Notes: a model not told the origin generated them from the letters alone. Counted from the first letter of the stretch, positions 8,985-17,290 are shown. The stretch is 28,798 nucleotides of DNA from JAAYJR01 sp964611525 (GCA_964611525.1 CAZTAL010000129.1:1-28798), one strand, 5' to 3'. Made by a program: numbers and translations.

Positions 8985-9041
8985 TCAAATTAATTTTTGA
9001 ACTTTCCGGGTTAAATTTTTTTCAAAAAATTCAATAAAAGG

Positions 9042-9071
9042 TTTGTCCTTTTATCAAAATTAGTACTTTTG
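9042..9071 (+). promoter_or_regulatory. Main candidate promoter of the str/ribosomal block
   Basis: TTTG at 9042-9045, an 18-nt spacer, then TACTTTTG at 9064-9071. This fits the Bacteroidota sigma-ABfr consensus (TTTG, about 19 nt, TAnnTTTG). Transcription would begin near 9078, giving a leader of about 120 nt before rpsL. Confidence 0.65.
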
Positions 9072-9139
9072 CGTGCCGTTTTTAAAGGGTTATTCTGTGA
9101 TTTGGTTCTAAAAAATATGGTTTTTAGTAAAATTTAACA

Positions 9140-9147
9140 TACTTTTG
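9140..9147 (+). promoter_or_regulatory. Proximal TACTTTTG box before rpsL
   Basis: Perfect TAnnTTTG match 53 bp before the rpsL start, without a convincing TTTG upstream. It may be a second promoter or part of the leader. Confidence 0.35.
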
Positions 9148-9199
9148 CAATCCAATTTTTAGAACGATTATTAATAAAAATAATAAAAAAAAGGTATTT

Positions 9200-9574
9200 A
9201 TGCCGACTATTCAACAGTTAGTTAGGAAAGGAAGACAGAGAAAGGTGGAGAAAAGTAAATCTCCTGCCCTTGATGCATGCCCGCAGCGTCGCGGTGTATG
9301 TGTCCGTGTTTATACAACAACACCTAAAAAGCCGAATTCTGCCATGCGAAAAGTAGCCAGGGTGAGGCTTACAAATGGAAAGGAAGTAAACGCTTATATT
9401 CCGGGTGAAGGTCATAATCTTCAGGAACACTCTATCGTTTTGGTTCGTGGAGGTAGGGTAAAAGACCTTCCCGGTGTTCGTTACCATTTAGTTCGTGGCG
9501 CCCTTGATACCGCTGGTGTTGAAGGCCGTTTACAGCGTCGTTCAAAATACGGCGCTAAAAAACCGAAAAAATAG
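9200..9574 (+). CDS. rpsL: 30S ribosomal protein uS12
   Basis: A 124-residue decoding-centre protein of the 30S subunit. The KKPNSAMRK loop (from K43) and GRVKDLPGVRYH (K88-D89) are intact, so the positions where streptomycin-resistance changes usually fall look wild-type. Asp89 is the residue that can be methylthiolated by RimO in other bacteria. It begins the ribosomal block. Unlike the common layout, no rpoB/rpoC lies upstream; the exporter operon does. No strong Shine-Dalgarno sequence precedes the ATG, which follows an A-rich tract, as is normal in this phylum. Confidence 0.99.
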   Translation: MPTIQQLVRKGRQRKVEKSKSPALDACPQRRGVCVRVYTTTPKKPNSAMRKVARVRLTNGKEVNAYIPGEGHNLQEHSIVLVRGGRVKDLPGVRYHLVRGALDTAGVEGRLQRRSKYGAKKPKK

Positions 9575-9691
9575 TAAATAATAAATCGAATCGGTGGTTT
9601 GGTTGAGTAAGTTAATCTTTTAGTCTTCTTTGGATAAGCTGAAGACCGCCATATAAGGGCAACCAATTTAAATAACACTAAAGAAAAGAAA
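9575..9691 (+). promoter_or_regulatory. Structured rpsL-rpsG spacer, candidate S7 control site
   Basis: A 117-nt spacer, long for this operon. TTGGTTG (9599-9605) can pair with CAACCAA (9660-9666). Inside, GTCTTC (9623-9628) pairs perfectly with GAAGAC (9641-9646) around a 12-nt loop. In E. coli, S7 represses str translation by binding the S12-S7 spacer; a similar role here is inference from position and foldability. Confidence 0.45.
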
Positions 9692-10168
9692 ATGAGAAAG
9701 ACAAAGCCGAAGAAAAGAATTTTGTTACCGGACCCGAAGTATAATGATCTGTTGGTAGCCAGGTTTATCAATGATCTGATGAAAGACGGGAAAAAATCGT
9801 TAGCATATTCTATTTTTTATGATACTCTTGATATTGTAGAAAAACGTATGAAAGATAATGAACTTAACCCCCTTGAGATCTGGAAAAAAGCACTTGAAAA
9901 CATTACACCTGCTGTAGAGGTGAAAAGTCGGCGTGTGGGTGGGGCTACTTTTCAGGTACCTATGGAAATAAGACGGGAACGGAAAGTAGCTATTAGTATT
10001 AAAAATATGATTTTGTTTGCACGTAAACGTTCAGGCAGGTCGATGTCTGAAAAACTTGCCGCAGAAATTATTGCTGCATATAACAACGAGGGCGGTGCAT
10101 TCAAAAGGAAAGAAGATACCCACCGTATGGCCGAAGCAAACCGTGCTTTTGCACATTTCAGATTTTAA
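9692..10168 (+). CDS. rpsG: 30S ribosomal protein uS7
   Basis: A 158-residue primary 16S rRNA binder that starts assembly of the 30S head and lines the E site. The family signature is clear at the N-terminus (DPKYNDLLVARFINDLM). The beta-hairpin RRVGGATFQVPMEIRRER and the C-terminal THRMAEANRAFAHFRF are also present, and the length is standard. It follows rpsL after a foldable 117-nt spacer and precedes fusA by 56 bp. By analogy with E. coli it may regulate its own operon through that spacer. Confidence 0.99.
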   Translation: MRKTKPKKRILLPDPKYNDLLVARFINDLMKDGKKSLAYSIFYDTLDIVEKRMKDNELNPLEIWKKALENITPAVEVKSRRVGGATFQVPMEIRRERKVAISIKNMILFARKRSGRSMSEKLAAEIIAAYNNEGGAFKRKEDTHRMAEANRAFAHFRF

Positions 10169-10224
10169 TTTAGTATTGCTGAAAGTATCATAGTGGATAA
10201 TTAATAATTGGGTTTATAATTGGT

Positions 10225-12336
10225 ATGACGATACAAAATCTGAAAAATACGAGGAATATCGGCATCATGGCACACATTGATGCGGGGAAAACTACGGTTA
10301 CGGAGCGTATACTGTTCTATACCGGGTTAACATACCGCCTTGGTGAAGTGCATGAGGGCTCAGCCACTATGGATTGGATGGAACAGGAGCAGGAAAGAGG
10401 TATAACCATTACTTCAGCTGCTACGACTACATTTTGGAAATATAAAGATACTGAGCATAAAATAAATATTATAGATACTCCCGGACATGTTGATTTTACT
10501 GTAGAAGTAGAACGTTCATTACGTGTACTCGATGGTAGTGTTGCTCTCTTTTGTGCTGTAGGCGGAGTCGAGGCGCAGTCAGAGACTGTATGGCGACAGG
10601 CCGAGAAGTACAATGTTCCCCGTGTTGCATTTGTAAATAAAATGGATAGGCAGGGGGCTGATTTTTTTAATGTCTATCATGAAATAAAGGAAAAACTTGG
10701 TGCTAATCCTATACCAATTCAGATTCCAATCGGATCGGAAGATAGCTTTGAAGGTGTCATAGACCTCATTGAAATGAAAGCGGTACGATGGTTTGATGAT
10801 GAAACATTTGGTACAAATTATATATTGGAAGATATTCCGGAAAACCTTATGGACCAAGCTTTGGAATGGCGTGGAAAACTTGTTGAATCTCTGGCTGAGA
10901 AGGACGATTATTTGCTGGAACGGTATCTTGAAGATACTGATATTATCACAAAGGAAGAAATGCTTGATTTTATCCGCCGGGCGACTATAGACGGTATAAT
11001 TGTTCCTATGATGTGCGGATCTGCCTTTAAGAATAAAGGTGTTCAGCGACTTCTTGATGCTGTTTGCGCTTTTCTTCCAAGTCCGCTTGATAAGGGCGAT
11101 ATTACAGGAATTAATCCTGTTATTAAGAAAGAAGTATTGCGGATAGCCAATGTCGAGGAACCTCTGGCAGCATTGGCTTTCAAAATTGCAACAGATCCTT
11201 TTGTCGGACGCCTGGCATATATGAGGGTCTATTCCGGGAAAATTGAAGCCGGCTCCCAGGTACTGAATAGCCGTTCGGGCAGGAAAGAAAGAATTTCACG
11301 CCTGTATCAGATGCATTCCAATAAGCAAAATCCCAAAAATGTTATTTTTGCAGGAGATATTTGTGCTGTAGTAGGTTTTAAAGATATCAAAACAGGAGAT
11401 ACACTTTGCGATGTAAAACACCCTATTGAACTGGAGAGTATGGAATTCCCAGAACCGGTAATTGGAATTGCAGTGGAACCGAAGTCGCAAAAGGACCTTG
11501 ACCGTTTATCTAACGGACTCTCTAAACTTTCCGAGGAGGATCCTACTTTTCAGGTTTCCACAGATTTAGAATCCGGACAAACTATTATCCAGGGAATGGG
11601 TGAGCTACATCTGGAAATAATTATTGATCGCCTCAAAAGGGAATTTAAGGTAGAATGTAATCAGGGTCCTCCCCATGTTTCATACAAAGAAGCTATCAGT
11701 TTGCCGGTTGAGCGCCGTGAAGTGTTTAAAAAACAAACAGGCGGGCGTGGTAAATTTGCTGAAATTGTTGTGCTTATTGAACCTGCAGAGGACGGCAAGG
11801 CCGGCCTTGAATTTATTGATAAAGTAAAAGGAGGTAATATTCCACGGGAATTTATCCCTTCTGTTGAAAAAGGTTTCAGTGAGGTGATGTCTAATGGTCC
11901 GCTGGCTGGTTATCCTATAGATAGTATTAAGGTTACGTTAATTGACGGTTCATATCACCCTGTGGATTCCGATCAGTTGTCATTTGAAATTTGTGCCAAG
12001 CAGGCTTTCAGGAATGCGGCAGCTAAGGCTGGTCCAAAATTACTGGAACCGATCATGGATCTCGAAATTGTAACTCCTGAGGAATATATGGGGGATATTA
12101 TTGCCGACCTGAACAGGAGAAGAGGTGAGATAACAGGGATGCAGACTAGAAGCAGTACTAAAGTTATACATGCAAGGGTTCCATTGGCTGAACAATTTGG
12201 TTATGTAACTGTCTTGAGGACGCTTTCTTCGGGAAGGGCAACTTCATCTATGGAGTTTAGTCATTACCATGAAGTACCTGGCGAACTGGCAAGGAAAGTG
12301 CTGGAAAGTATACAAGGAAGAGTAGATTTATTATAA
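10225..12336 (+). CDS. fusA: Elongation factor G
   Basis: A 703-residue translocation GTPase acting on the ribosome; EF-G also works with RRF in recycling. GTP-binding motifs are AHIDAGKTT (16-24), RGITIT (switch I), DTPGH (84-88), NKMD (138-141) and GSAFKNKG. Domain IV has GGRGKFAEI and the tip loop GSYHPVDS. The C-terminus ends VLESIQGRVDLL. The complete length and the place in the str operon mark it as the housekeeping copy. It is followed by rpsJ after 22 bp; tuf, which sits here in many other phyla, is absent. Confidence 0.98.
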   Translation: MTIQNLKNTRNIGIMAHIDAGKTTVTERILFYTGLTYRLGEVHEGSATMDWMEQEQERGITITSAATTTFWKYKDTEHKINIIDTPGHVDFTVEVERSLRVLDGSVALFCAVGGVEAQSETVWRQAEKYNVPRVAFVNKMDRQGADFFNVYHEIKEKLGANPIPIQIPIGSEDSFEGVIDLIEMKAVRWFDDETFGTNYILEDIPENLMDQALEWRGKLVESLAEKDDYLLERYLEDTDIITKEEMLDFIRRATIDGIIVPMMCGSAFKNKGVQRLLDAVCAFLPSPLDKGDITGINPVIKKEVLRIANVEEPLAALAFKIATDPFVGRLAYMRVYSGKIEAGSQVLNSRSGRKERISRLYQMHSNKQNPKNVIFAGDICAVVGFKDIKTGDTLCDVKHPIELESMEFPEPVIGIAVEPKSQKDLDRLSNGLSKLSEEDPTFQVSTDLESGQTIIQGMGELHLEIIIDRLKREFKVECNQGPPHVSYKEAISLPVERREVFKKQTGGRGKFAEIVVLIEPAEDGKAGLEFIDKVKGGNIPREFIPSVEKGFSEVMSNGPLAGYPIDSIKVTLIDGSYHPVDSDQLSFEICAKQAFRNAAAKAGPKLLEPIMDLEIVTPEEYMGDIIADLNRRRGEITGMQTRSSTKVIHARVPLAEQFGYVTVLRTLSSGRATSSMEFSHYHEVPGELARKVLESIQGRVDLL

Positions 12337-12358
12337 TTAATATAACAGAGTTCTTATT

Positions 12359-12664
12359 ATGAACCAAAAGATCAGGATTAAACTGAAATCGTACGATCAT
12401 AATTTAGTTGACAAGTCAGCTGAAAAGATCGTTAAAACGGTAAAAACCACAGGAGCAGTAGTAAGCGGTCCTATTCCGCTGCCAACCCACAAAAGGATTT
12501 TTACAGTTTTGCGCTCTACCTTTGTTAATAAAAAATCAAGGGAACAGTTTCAGTTGTCGTCATATAAACGTTTGATCGACATATACAGTTCAACCGCAAA
12601 AACAATTGACGCCTTAATGAAACTGGAACTACCCAGCGGCGTGGAAGTAGAAATTAAAGTTTGA
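12359..12664 (+). CDS. rpsJ: 30S ribosomal protein uS10 (NusE)
   Basis: A 101-residue 30S head protein that doubles as transcription antitermination factor NusE. The family core is seen as IRIKLKSYDH, GPIPLPTHKR and IDALMKLELPSGVEVEI. It opens the S10 operon, only 22 bp after fusA, so str and S10 genes probably share a transcript; I see no promoter in the spacer. Confidence 0.98.
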   Translation: MNQKIRIKLKSYDHNLVDKSAEKIVKTVKTTGAVVSGPIPLPTHKRIFTVLRSTFVNKKSREQFQLSSYKRLIDIYSSTAKTIDALMKLELPSGVEVEIKV

Positions 12665-12686
12665 TAATTTTTAAAAGTAGTCTAAA

Positions 12687-13316
12687 ATGGCTGGTATTAT
12701 TGGGAAAAAAATTGGAATGACATCCATATTCGACGAAGAGGGTAAAAATATCCCATGCACCGTGATTGAAGCTGGTCCTTGTGCTGTTATACAGGTAAAA
12801 ACCAGTGAAAAAGAAGGATATGACGCGCTCCAGCTTGCATACGGTGATAAGAAAGAGAAAAGGAGCACAAGGGCAGAGTTCGGGCATTTCAAAAAAGCCG
12901 GTGTGACACCTAAAAAGAGAATAGTTGAGTTTAAAAATACCTATAATGAGGATTATAAACTGGGTGATTATATAAAGGTCAATATATTTCATGAGCTGGA
13001 TTATGTTGATGTAATTGGGATTTCTAAAGGAAAAGGCTTTCAAGGAGTTGTGAAACGTCATGCTTTTCATGGAGTTAATGATCAGACACACGGACAACAT
13101 AACAGGCTTCGGGCTGCCGGTTCTATTGGTGCCTCTTCATGGCCAAGCCGTGTTTTTAAAGGTATGCGGATGGCCGGAAGGACTGGTAATGATGCTGTTA
13201 CCATTGAAAATTTATTAGTTTTGAAGGTAATTCCTGAACAAAATTTATTAGTGGTGAAAGGTTCTGTTCCTGGCGCCAAAGGTTCATATTTAATTATAAG
13301 GAAACAATGGAACTAA
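12687..13316 (+). CDS. rplC: 50S ribosomal protein uL3
   Basis: A 209-residue early-assembly protein whose loop reaches the peptidyl-transferase centre. Seen: the N-terminal GIIGKKIGMT, SKGKGFQGVVKRH and VFKGMRMAGRTGN. At residues 148-152 it has GASSW where E. coli has the Gln-containing stretch methylated by PrmB, so that modification cannot occur at the same residue. Its end overlaps the rplD start by 10 nt, which suggests coupled translation. Confidence 0.98.
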   Translation: MAGIIGKKIGMTSIFDEEGKNIPCTVIEAGPCAVIQVKTSEKEGYDALQLAYGDKKEKRSTRAEFGHFKKAGVTPKKRIVEFKNTYNEDYKLGDYIKVNIFHELDYVDVIGISKGKGFQGVVKRHAFHGVNDQTHGQHNRLRAAGSIGASSWPSRVFKGMRMAGRTGNDAVTIENLLVLKVIPEQNLLVVKGSVPGAKGSYLIIRKQWN

Positions 13317-13936
13317 GTGTACTGAATAAAGAAGGAAAAGATACAGGCCGGAAGGTGACTTTAAATGATGGGATCTTTAATATAGAACCCAATGATCATG
13401 CTATTTATCTGGATGTTAAGCATTATATGGCAAGTAGCAGGCAGGGGACACATAAAACACGGGAACGCAGTGAAATTACCGGTAGCACCCGTAAGATCAA
13501 AAGGCAGAAAGGAACCGGTACCGCACGTGCAGGTAGCATTAAATCGCCGATATTTCGCGGGGGAGGAACTGTCTTTGGTCCGAAGCCGAGAAGCTATAGC
13601 TTTAAACTAAATAAAAAAGTGAAGCAACTGGCCAGGAAATCAGCTTTAACATATAAGGCACGTGAAAACGGCATTCTGGTATTAGAGGATTTTAATCTTG
13701 AAGCTCCCAGAACAAAGGAAATTGTGGATATTAACAGGAATCTTCAGATTGCTGATAAAAAGTCACTTTTCGTTTTACCAGCCCAAAATAATAACATATA
13801 TTTGTCCTCCAGAAATTTACAGGGCGTTTCGGTTGCAAGTGTTTCAGATATAAATACTTATGAAATAATGAATGCAAAAATTATTGTTCTTTCGGAAGGT
13901 TCTGTAAAGAAAATTGAAGAGGTATTTAAAATATAA
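13307..13936 (+). CDS. rplD: 50S ribosomal protein uL4
   Basis: A 209-residue protein whose long loop lines the nascent-chain tunnel. The loop is recognisable as KIKRQKGTGTARAGS followed by GGGTVFGPKPRSY. The C-terminal globular half has ALTYKARENGILVLEDF. In E. coli L4 represses the S10 operon through the rpsJ leader; the 22-nt spacer before rpsJ here is too short for an equivalent leader. It overlaps rplC by 10 nt and precedes rplW by 11 bp. Confidence 0.98.
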   Translation: MELSVLNKEGKDTGRKVTLNDGIFNIEPNDHAIYLDVKHYMASSRQGTHKTRERSEITGSTRKIKRQKGTGTARAGSIKSPIFRGGGTVFGPKPRSYSFKLNKKVKQLARKSALTYKARENGILVLEDFNLEAPRTKEIVDINRNLQIADKKSLFVLPAQNNNIYLSSRNLQGVSVASVSDINTYEIMNAKIIVLSEGSVKKIEEVFKI

Positions 13937-13947
13937 GGTGAATAAAG

Positions 13948-14238
13948 ATGGACATTTTAATAAAACCATTAGTTACTGAAAAGATGAATGAACTTGCTGA
14001 GCGGTTCAATCGATACGGATTCATTGTAGACCGGAGAGCAAGTAAGCCACAAATAAAATCGGCGATAGAAGGCCTTTATGATGTTAAGGTTCAATCTATT
14101 AACACGATGATATATGGTGGAAAGATTAAATCACGATATACTAAATCGGGTGTTATTAGTGGCAAAACAACATCTTATAAGAAAGCAATAGTAACTTTAG
14201 CCGAAGGAGACAGTATTGATTTTTATAGTAATATTTAA
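13948..14238 (+). CDS. rplW: 50S ribosomal protein uL23
   Basis: A 96-residue protein at the tunnel exit, the docking platform for trigger factor and SRP. Family features are the N-terminal DILIKPLVTEKM, FIVDRRASKPQIKSAIEGLY and KVQSINTM, followed by a basic loop. It is compact, with no extension, and 6 bp from rplB. Confidence 0.98.
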   Translation: MDILIKPLVTEKMNELAERFNRYGFIVDRRASKPQIKSAIEGLYDVKVQSINTMIYGGKIKSRYTKSGVISGKTTSYKKAIVTLAEGDSIDFYSNI

Positions 14239-14244
14239 TTAAAA

Positions 14245-15069
14245 ATGGCAGTAAGAAAATTAAAACCAGTAACCCCGGGTCAAAGGCATAAGATAATAGG
14301 CGCTTTTGATACCATTACTGCATCTACACCTGAGAAATCATTGTTGGAGCCCCATAAAAAGACCGGAGGTAGAAATAACCAGGGTCGAATGACAATGAGG
14401 TATAGAGGTGGGGGACATAAGCGTCGTTACAGGAGAATTGATTTTAAACGTGACAAGGACGGAGTGAGTGCGTTTGTCGATTCTATACAGTATGATCCGA
14501 ATCGAAGTTCACGTATAGCGCTTCTTAAATATGAAGACGGAGAAAAGAGGTATATAATTGCACCTAACGGTTTGCAAGTTGGTCAAACAGTAAGAAGCGG
14601 TGCAGGAGTGGAACCTGAAATAGGGAATGCATTACCTCTCTCTGATATCCCTTTGGGGACATTATTGCATAATATTGAACTGAAGCCAGGGAAAGGGGGC
14701 ATCATGGCCCGCAGTGCAGGTTCTTATGCCCAATTAACGTCACGTGAAGGTAAATATGCAATTTTGAAATTACCTTCGGGTGAATCCCGTATGGTCTTGA
14801 CAACCTGCCGGGCTTCTGTCGGCATGGTAGGTAATGCAGAGCATAACCTTGAAGAGTCAGGCAAAGCGGGACGGTCAAGGTGGCTTGGAAGAAGGCCCCG
14901 TGTTAGGGGAGTGGTTATGAATCCGGTTGACCATCCCATGGGCGGAGGCGAAGGACGCGCATCAGGAGGACATCCACGATCAAGGAAAGGTGTTCTCGCT
15001 AAAGGATATAAGACACGCCCTGTTAAAAAAGCTTCCAGCAGGTATATTGTTGAACGTAGGAAAAAATAG
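14245..15069 (+). CDS. rplB: 50S ribosomal protein uL2
   Basis: A 274-residue protein required for subunit association and peptidyl-transferase activity. The RNA-binding domain has GRNNQGRMTMRYRGGGHKRRYR. The conserved NPVDHPMGGGEGRASGG loop contains His230, equivalent to the essential E. coli H229. The basic C-terminus ends SSRYIVERRKK. The length is standard and rpsS follows after 15 bp. Confidence 0.99.
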   Translation: MAVRKLKPVTPGQRHKIIGAFDTITASTPEKSLLEPHKKTGGRNNQGRMTMRYRGGGHKRRYRRIDFKRDKDGVSAFVDSIQYDPNRSSRIALLKYEDGEKRYIIAPNGLQVGQTVRSGAGVEPEIGNALPLSDIPLGTLLHNIELKPGKGGIMARSAGSYAQLTSREGKYAILKLPSGESRMVLTTCRASVGMVGNAEHNLEESGKAGRSRWLGRRPRVRGVVMNPVDHPMGGGEGRASGGHPRSRKGVLAKGYKTRPVKKASSRYIVERRKK

Positions 15070-15084
15070 ATAAGGTATAAAATT

Positions 15085-15351
15085 ATGAGTCGTTCGTTAA
15101 AAAAAGGTCCTTTTATTGATTATAAGCTTGAAAGAAAAATTTTTGCTATGAATGATGCAGGAAAAAAATCGGTTATTAAAACCTGGGCCAGAGCATCAGT
15201 AATATCTCCCGATTTTGTGGGGCATACAATTGCTGTTCATAATGGGAATAAATTTATACCTATTTATGTTACAGAGAATATGGTAGGACACCGTTTGGGT
15301 GAATTTGCACCGACACGAACTTTCAGAGGACATGCAGGTAACAGAAGATAA
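15085..15351 (+). CDS. rpsS: 30S ribosomal protein uS19
   Basis: An 88-residue 30S head protein that forms a complex with S13 and contacts the A-site tRNA. Seen: SRSLKKGPFIDYKL, KTWARASVISPDFVGHTIAVHNG and the C-terminal MVGHRLGEFAPTRTFRGHAG. It is followed not by the usual tiny gap but by a 124-bp foldable spacer before rplV. Confidence 0.98.
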   Translation: MSRSLKKGPFIDYKLERKIFAMNDAGKKSVIKTWARASVISPDFVGHTIAVHNGNKFIPIYVTENMVGHRLGEFAPTRTFRGHAGNRR

Positions 15352-15360
15352 TAAAATAAT

Positions 15361-15444
15361 TAAGGTATAGAATGTGGAAAATTATTAATATAACAAGCAT
15401 GAGCTGATGCTCACCGAAAAATGACAGTTCCATCTTATACCTTA
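15361..15444 (+). promoter_or_regulatory. Foldable element between rpsS and rplV (weak relative of the repeated element)
   Basis: TAAGGTATA (15361-15369) and TATACCTTA (15436-15444) are perfect complements. The stem continues imperfectly to about 15378/15428. Inside is a hairpin TGAGC-TGAT-GCTCA (15400-15413), immediately followed by CCGAAAAATG (15414-15423). The copy at 20117-20242 also has a 5-bp hairpin ending at CC, then CGAAAAATG. It lacks the other conserved blocks, so kinship is uncertain; it could instead be a local regulatory structure for L22/S3. Confidence 0.4.
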
Positions 15445-15475
15445 TAAATAAATAATTTTAATAAAACAAAGTAGA

Positions 15476-15898
15476 ATGGGTGCCAGAAAAAGAATAGCAG
15501 CAGAAAAAAGAAAAGAAGCAAAAAAAACACAATACTTTGCTGTTTTGCGGAACTGCCCGACATCTCCGCGAAAAATGAGGCTTATAGCTGATATGATCCG
15601 TGGTATGGAGGTGAATAAGGCACTGGATGTATTAAAATATTCCTCTAAAGAGGCATCCGGTAGGGTAGAAAAATTACTTTTATCGGCCATTGCTAACTGG
15701 CAGGCCAAAAATGAAGGGAAACGTTTGGATGAGAATGAATTATACGTAAGTAAAATTATGGTCGATTCGGGACGTATTCTGAAACGTTTACGCCCGGCCC
15801 CCCAGGGGCGTGCTCACCGGATAAGGAAACGTTCCAACCACGTTACCATTTATGTTGACACTAAAGAAAGTATAGTTGAAGAAAATTTTAATGAATAA
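15476..15898 (+). CDS. rplV: 50S ribosomal protein uL22
   Basis: A 140-residue protein whose beta-hairpin forms part of the exit-tunnel constriction. Seen: an N-terminal Lys/Arg-rich extension (MGARKRIAAEKRKEAKK), NCPTSPRKMRLIADMIRG, and the hairpin region LKRLRPAPQGRAHRIRKR. It is longer than the roughly 110-residue E. coli form because of the extension. It lies 3 bp before rpsC, after a long foldable leader. Confidence 0.98.
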   Translation: MGARKRIAAEKRKEAKKTQYFAVLRNCPTSPRKMRLIADMIRGMEVNKALDVLKYSSKEASGRVEKLLLSAIANWQAKNEGKRLDENELYVSKIMVDSGRILKRLRPAPQGRAHRIRKRSNHVTIYVDTKESIVEENFNE

Positions 15899-15901
15899 TA
15901 C

Positions 15902-16615
15902 ATGGGACAAAAAGTAAATCCAATTTCAAATCGTTTGGGATTCATTAACGGATGGGACTCAAATTGGTTCGGCGGTGATGATTATGGAGAAAAACTGGCT
16001 GAAGATCAGCAGATTAGGGAATATTTAAATGCCCGCCTTGCAAAAGCCAGTATATCAAGGATCGTAATTGAGCGTACGTTGAAGCTTATCACCATCACCG
16101 TCCACACTTCACGTCCGGGTATTATTATTGGCAAAGGGGGACAAGAGGTTGATAAGCTGAAGGAAGAATTAAAGAAGATTACCAATAAAGAGGTTCAGAT
16201 AAATATTTTTGAGATCAAACGTCCTGAGCTTGATGCCAAAATAGTTGCAAATAATGTTGCACGTCAGATCGAGGGTAAAATAGCATATCGCAGGGCAGTT
16301 AAAATGGCCATGGCCTCAACAATGCGAATGGGGGCTGAAGGAATTAAGATATTGGTATCGGGCCGTCTGAATGGTGCTGAAATGGCACGCTCAGAAATGT
16401 ACAAAGATGGTCGTACACCCTTGCATACCCTTCGTGCTGATATCGATTATGCACTGGCAGAAGCATTGACCAAGACCGGACTTATCGGAGTTAAAGTCTG
16501 GATATGCAAAGGTATGGTTTACGGAACGCGGGATTTATCTCCTAATGTAGGACAAAAGCAGGCTCGCGGAGGTAAAAGTGTTGGTGGTGGTGCCAGAGGA
16601 CGGAGAAGAAAATAG
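15902..16615 (+). CDS. rpsC: 30S ribosomal protein uS3
   Basis: A 237-residue head protein at the mRNA entry tunnel. The KH domain contains the GKGG loop (77-80, within RPGIIIGKGG). The C-terminal domain has AEMARSEMYKDGRTPLHTLRADIDY and ends in a basic Gly/Arg-rich tail (GGGARGRRRK). It is typical in length for the phylum and part of the rplV-rpsC-rplP cluster. Confidence 0.99.
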   Translation: MGQKVNPISNRLGFINGWDSNWFGGDDYGEKLAEDQQIREYLNARLAKASISRIVIERTLKLITITVHTSRPGIIIGKGGQEVDKLKEELKKITNKEVQINIFEIKRPELDAKIVANNVARQIEGKIAYRRAVKMAMASTMRMGAEGIKILVSGRLNGAEMARSEMYKDGRTPLHTLRADIDYALAEALTKTGLIGVKVWICKGMVYGTRDLSPNVGQKQARGGKSVGGGARGRRRK

Positions 16616-16642
16616 TGGTTTTATACTGATAATTTTGTAAGA

Positions 16643-17065
16643 ATGTTACAGCCAAAAAAAGTAAAATTCAGAAGAGTTCAAAAGGGCCGCATGAAAGGCA
16701 AAGCACAACGGGGAAACCAGCTTGCTTTCGGTTCATTTGGAATAAAGTCATTAGAACAATCATGGATTACAAGTCGACAAATTGAAGCGGCGAGGGTTGC
16801 TGTTACCCGGCATATGCAAAGACAGGGTCAGATATGGATAAGGATATTTCCGGATAAACCCATAACTAAAAAACCCGCCGAGGTTCGTATGGGAAAAGGT
16901 AAAGGAGCACCCGAGGCATTTGTTGCGCCGGTAACGCCCGGGAGGATTATTATTGAAGCTGACGGAGTACCTTATGAAATGGCCAGGGAGGCTTTGCGTC
17001 TTGCAGCACAAAAGTTGCCTGTAACAACAAAATTTGTGGTGAGAAGGGATTATCAAGAAGAATAA
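16643..17065 (+). CDS. rplP: 50S ribosomal protein uL16
   Basis: A 140-residue late-assembly protein near the A-site tRNA elbow. Diagnostic segments: QPKKVKFRRVQKGRMKG, ESARVA-type helix as QIEAARVAVTRHMQRQGQIWIRIFPDKP, and RMGKGKGAPEAFVAPV. The start at 16643 is followed by the canonical N-terminus. rpmC begins 14 bp after the stop. Confidence 0.98.
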   Translation: MLQPKKVKFRRVQKGRMKGKAQRGNQLAFGSFGIKSLEQSWITSRQIEAARVAVTRHMQRQGQIWIRIFPDKPITKKPAEVRMGKGKGAPEAFVAPVTPGRIIIEADGVPYEMAREALRLAAQKLPVTTKFVVRRDYQEE

Positions 17066-17079
17066 AAAGATGATTTATT

Positions 17080-17283
17080 ATGAAGATATCTGAAATTAAA
17101 GAAATGACAACTAAGGAAATAGTTGAAAAAATACAACTGGAAAAAGAGAATTTAGTTCGCCTTCGTATGAATCATGCTGTATCGCCGTTGGATAATCCTA
17201 TGAAAATTAAGGAAACCAGAAAAAATATTGCACGGCTTAAAACAGTAATTCGTCAGAGGGAATTAAGTGAAACCCAGAATTAA
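17080..17283 (+). CDS. rpmC: 50S ribosomal protein uL29
   Basis: A 67-residue helical hairpin next to L23 at the tunnel exit. Seen: MKISEIKEMTTKEIVEKI, NLVRLRMNHAVSPLDNPMKIKETRKNIARL and RQRELSE. It is normal in size and lies between rplP and rpsQ, as in nearly all bacteria. Confidence 0.97.
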   Translation: MKISEIKEMTTKEIVEKIQLEKENLVRLRMNHAVSPLDNPMKIKETRKNIARLKTVIRQRELSETQN

Positions 17284-17290
17284 TTCAGCG

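Larger units (their letters stand above)
8708..9199. other. 492-bp intergenic region and leader of the str operon
   Basis: No gene is supported; the best short frame is only 12 codons. The left half is AT-rich and holds a perfect hairpin (8829-8849). The right half has three TACTTTTG boxes (8977, 9064, 9140), the middle one with a good upstream TTTG. Confidence 0.75.

Noticed and set aside
15404..15420. CTGATG followed by CCGAAA resembles a hammerhead ribozyme core
   Set aside because: A hammerhead needs a stem II between CTGATGA and GAAA; only a few unpaired bases separate them here, and the hairpin TGAGC/GCTCA uses part of the motif.
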